Positions 63,924 to 64,000 of a stretch of DNA of 64,000 bases are shown here, piece by piece; positions within the stretch are counted from its first letter, which is position 1; each line of letters opens with the position of its first letter. The position numbers were made by a program, and so were the translations under genes. This DNA comes from Thermococcaceae archaeon. Lineage in GTDB: Archaea; Methanobacteriota_B; Thermococci; Thermococcales; Thermococcaceae. The stretch spans positions 1-64,000 of the forward strand of contig JASGLT010000001.1 of assembly GCA_030156945.1 (NCBI GenBank), written 5' to 3'. The notes under the pieces are model-generated. The model saw only the letters and a list, made by a program, of their open reading frames with translations. It had not been told where the DNA came from and did not search any database.

Positions 63924-64000
63924 ATGACCGCCCTCGACTACGTTCGATCCCTGATAGAGAGGGGCTATTATGAGGAAGCTCTTGAGGAGATAGGAAGGTT
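63924..64000 (+). CDS. Start of a helical protein (cut by the window end)
   Basis: ATG 63924 begins MTALDYVRSLIERGYYEEAL, an amphipathic helical start like a TPR repeat. Only 25 codons are visible. It is divergent from the DUF531 gene, with a shared promoter region that includes TTTTAGTTG. Confidence 0.5.
   Translation, partial: MTALDYVRSLIERGYYEEALEEIGR

Overview
The window is chromosomal DNA from a hyperthermophilic euryarchaeon of the order Thermococcales, most likely the genus Thermococcus. Diagnostic genes are TFE, an ATP-dependent archaeal DNA ligase very close to that of T. kodakarensis, GAPOR, the bifunctional archaeal FBP aldolase/phosphatase, LrpA, pantoate kinase, archaeosine synthase, the tetraether lipid synthase Tes, an ATPase-type HypB, NikR and Taw3. 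Promoters have archaeal BRE/TATA boxes, Shine-Dalgarno sequences are GGTG/GGAGG, and genes are tightly packed with many short overlaps. All assignments come from reading the sequence and family knowledge; no database search was run.

Layout. 1-7.3 kb: NiFe-hydrogenase maturation genes (hypF partial, hypD, hypC, a HycI-type protease, hypB, hypA), divergent nikR and mobA, with three toxin-antitoxin-like pairs (two PIN, one MNT/HEPN) interleaved. 7.4-12.6 kb: Mrp/ApbC ATPase, a candidate small structured RNA, a membrane protein, DUF2110, TFE and a PfkB kinase. 12.6-13.9 kb: about 1.1 kb of non-coding repeats ending at an intron-containing tRNA-Trp. 13.9-31 kb: EamA exporter, GcvT, a tandem USP protein, DUF99, CutA, acylphosphatase, the oppositely controlled pair fbp and GAPOR with TGM boxes, carbamate kinase, a coiled-coil protein, ArcS, another PIN pair, a HEPN/MNT pair, an amber-interrupted small ORF and a SPOUT methyltransferase. 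31-49.5 kb: tRNA-Gly, LrpA, an RNA m5U methyltransferase, a MinD-like ATPase with an apparent frameshift, PyrE, PrsW, DNA ligase, pantoate kinase, an NhaC antiporter, a uracil-DNA glycosylase, Tes, DUF2139, LrgAB, Tfx, tRNA-Tyr, CobO and others.

49.5-60.2 kb is a defence island: an AbiEi/AbiEii pair in the same operon as a 1157-residue PLD nuclease-SNF2 helicase fusion, a PIN protein behind a 55-residue basic protein, a 1307-residue Eco57I-like adenine methyltransferase and a divergent EVE-domain protein. It ends at a repeat element and tRNA-His. The PLD/helicase/adenine-methylase combination recalls class 1 DISARM, but no gene here matches DrmA or DrmB. This is the best candidate in the window for an undescribed system. 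60.7-64 kb: Taw3, lipoate ligase, a second repeat-rich gap, signal peptidase I, DUF531 and the start of one more gene.

No rRNA, insertion sequence or CRISPR array was seen. The most distinctive non-coding feature is a dispersed hairpin family (six copies plus one decayed) whose stem bases change in a compensatory way.
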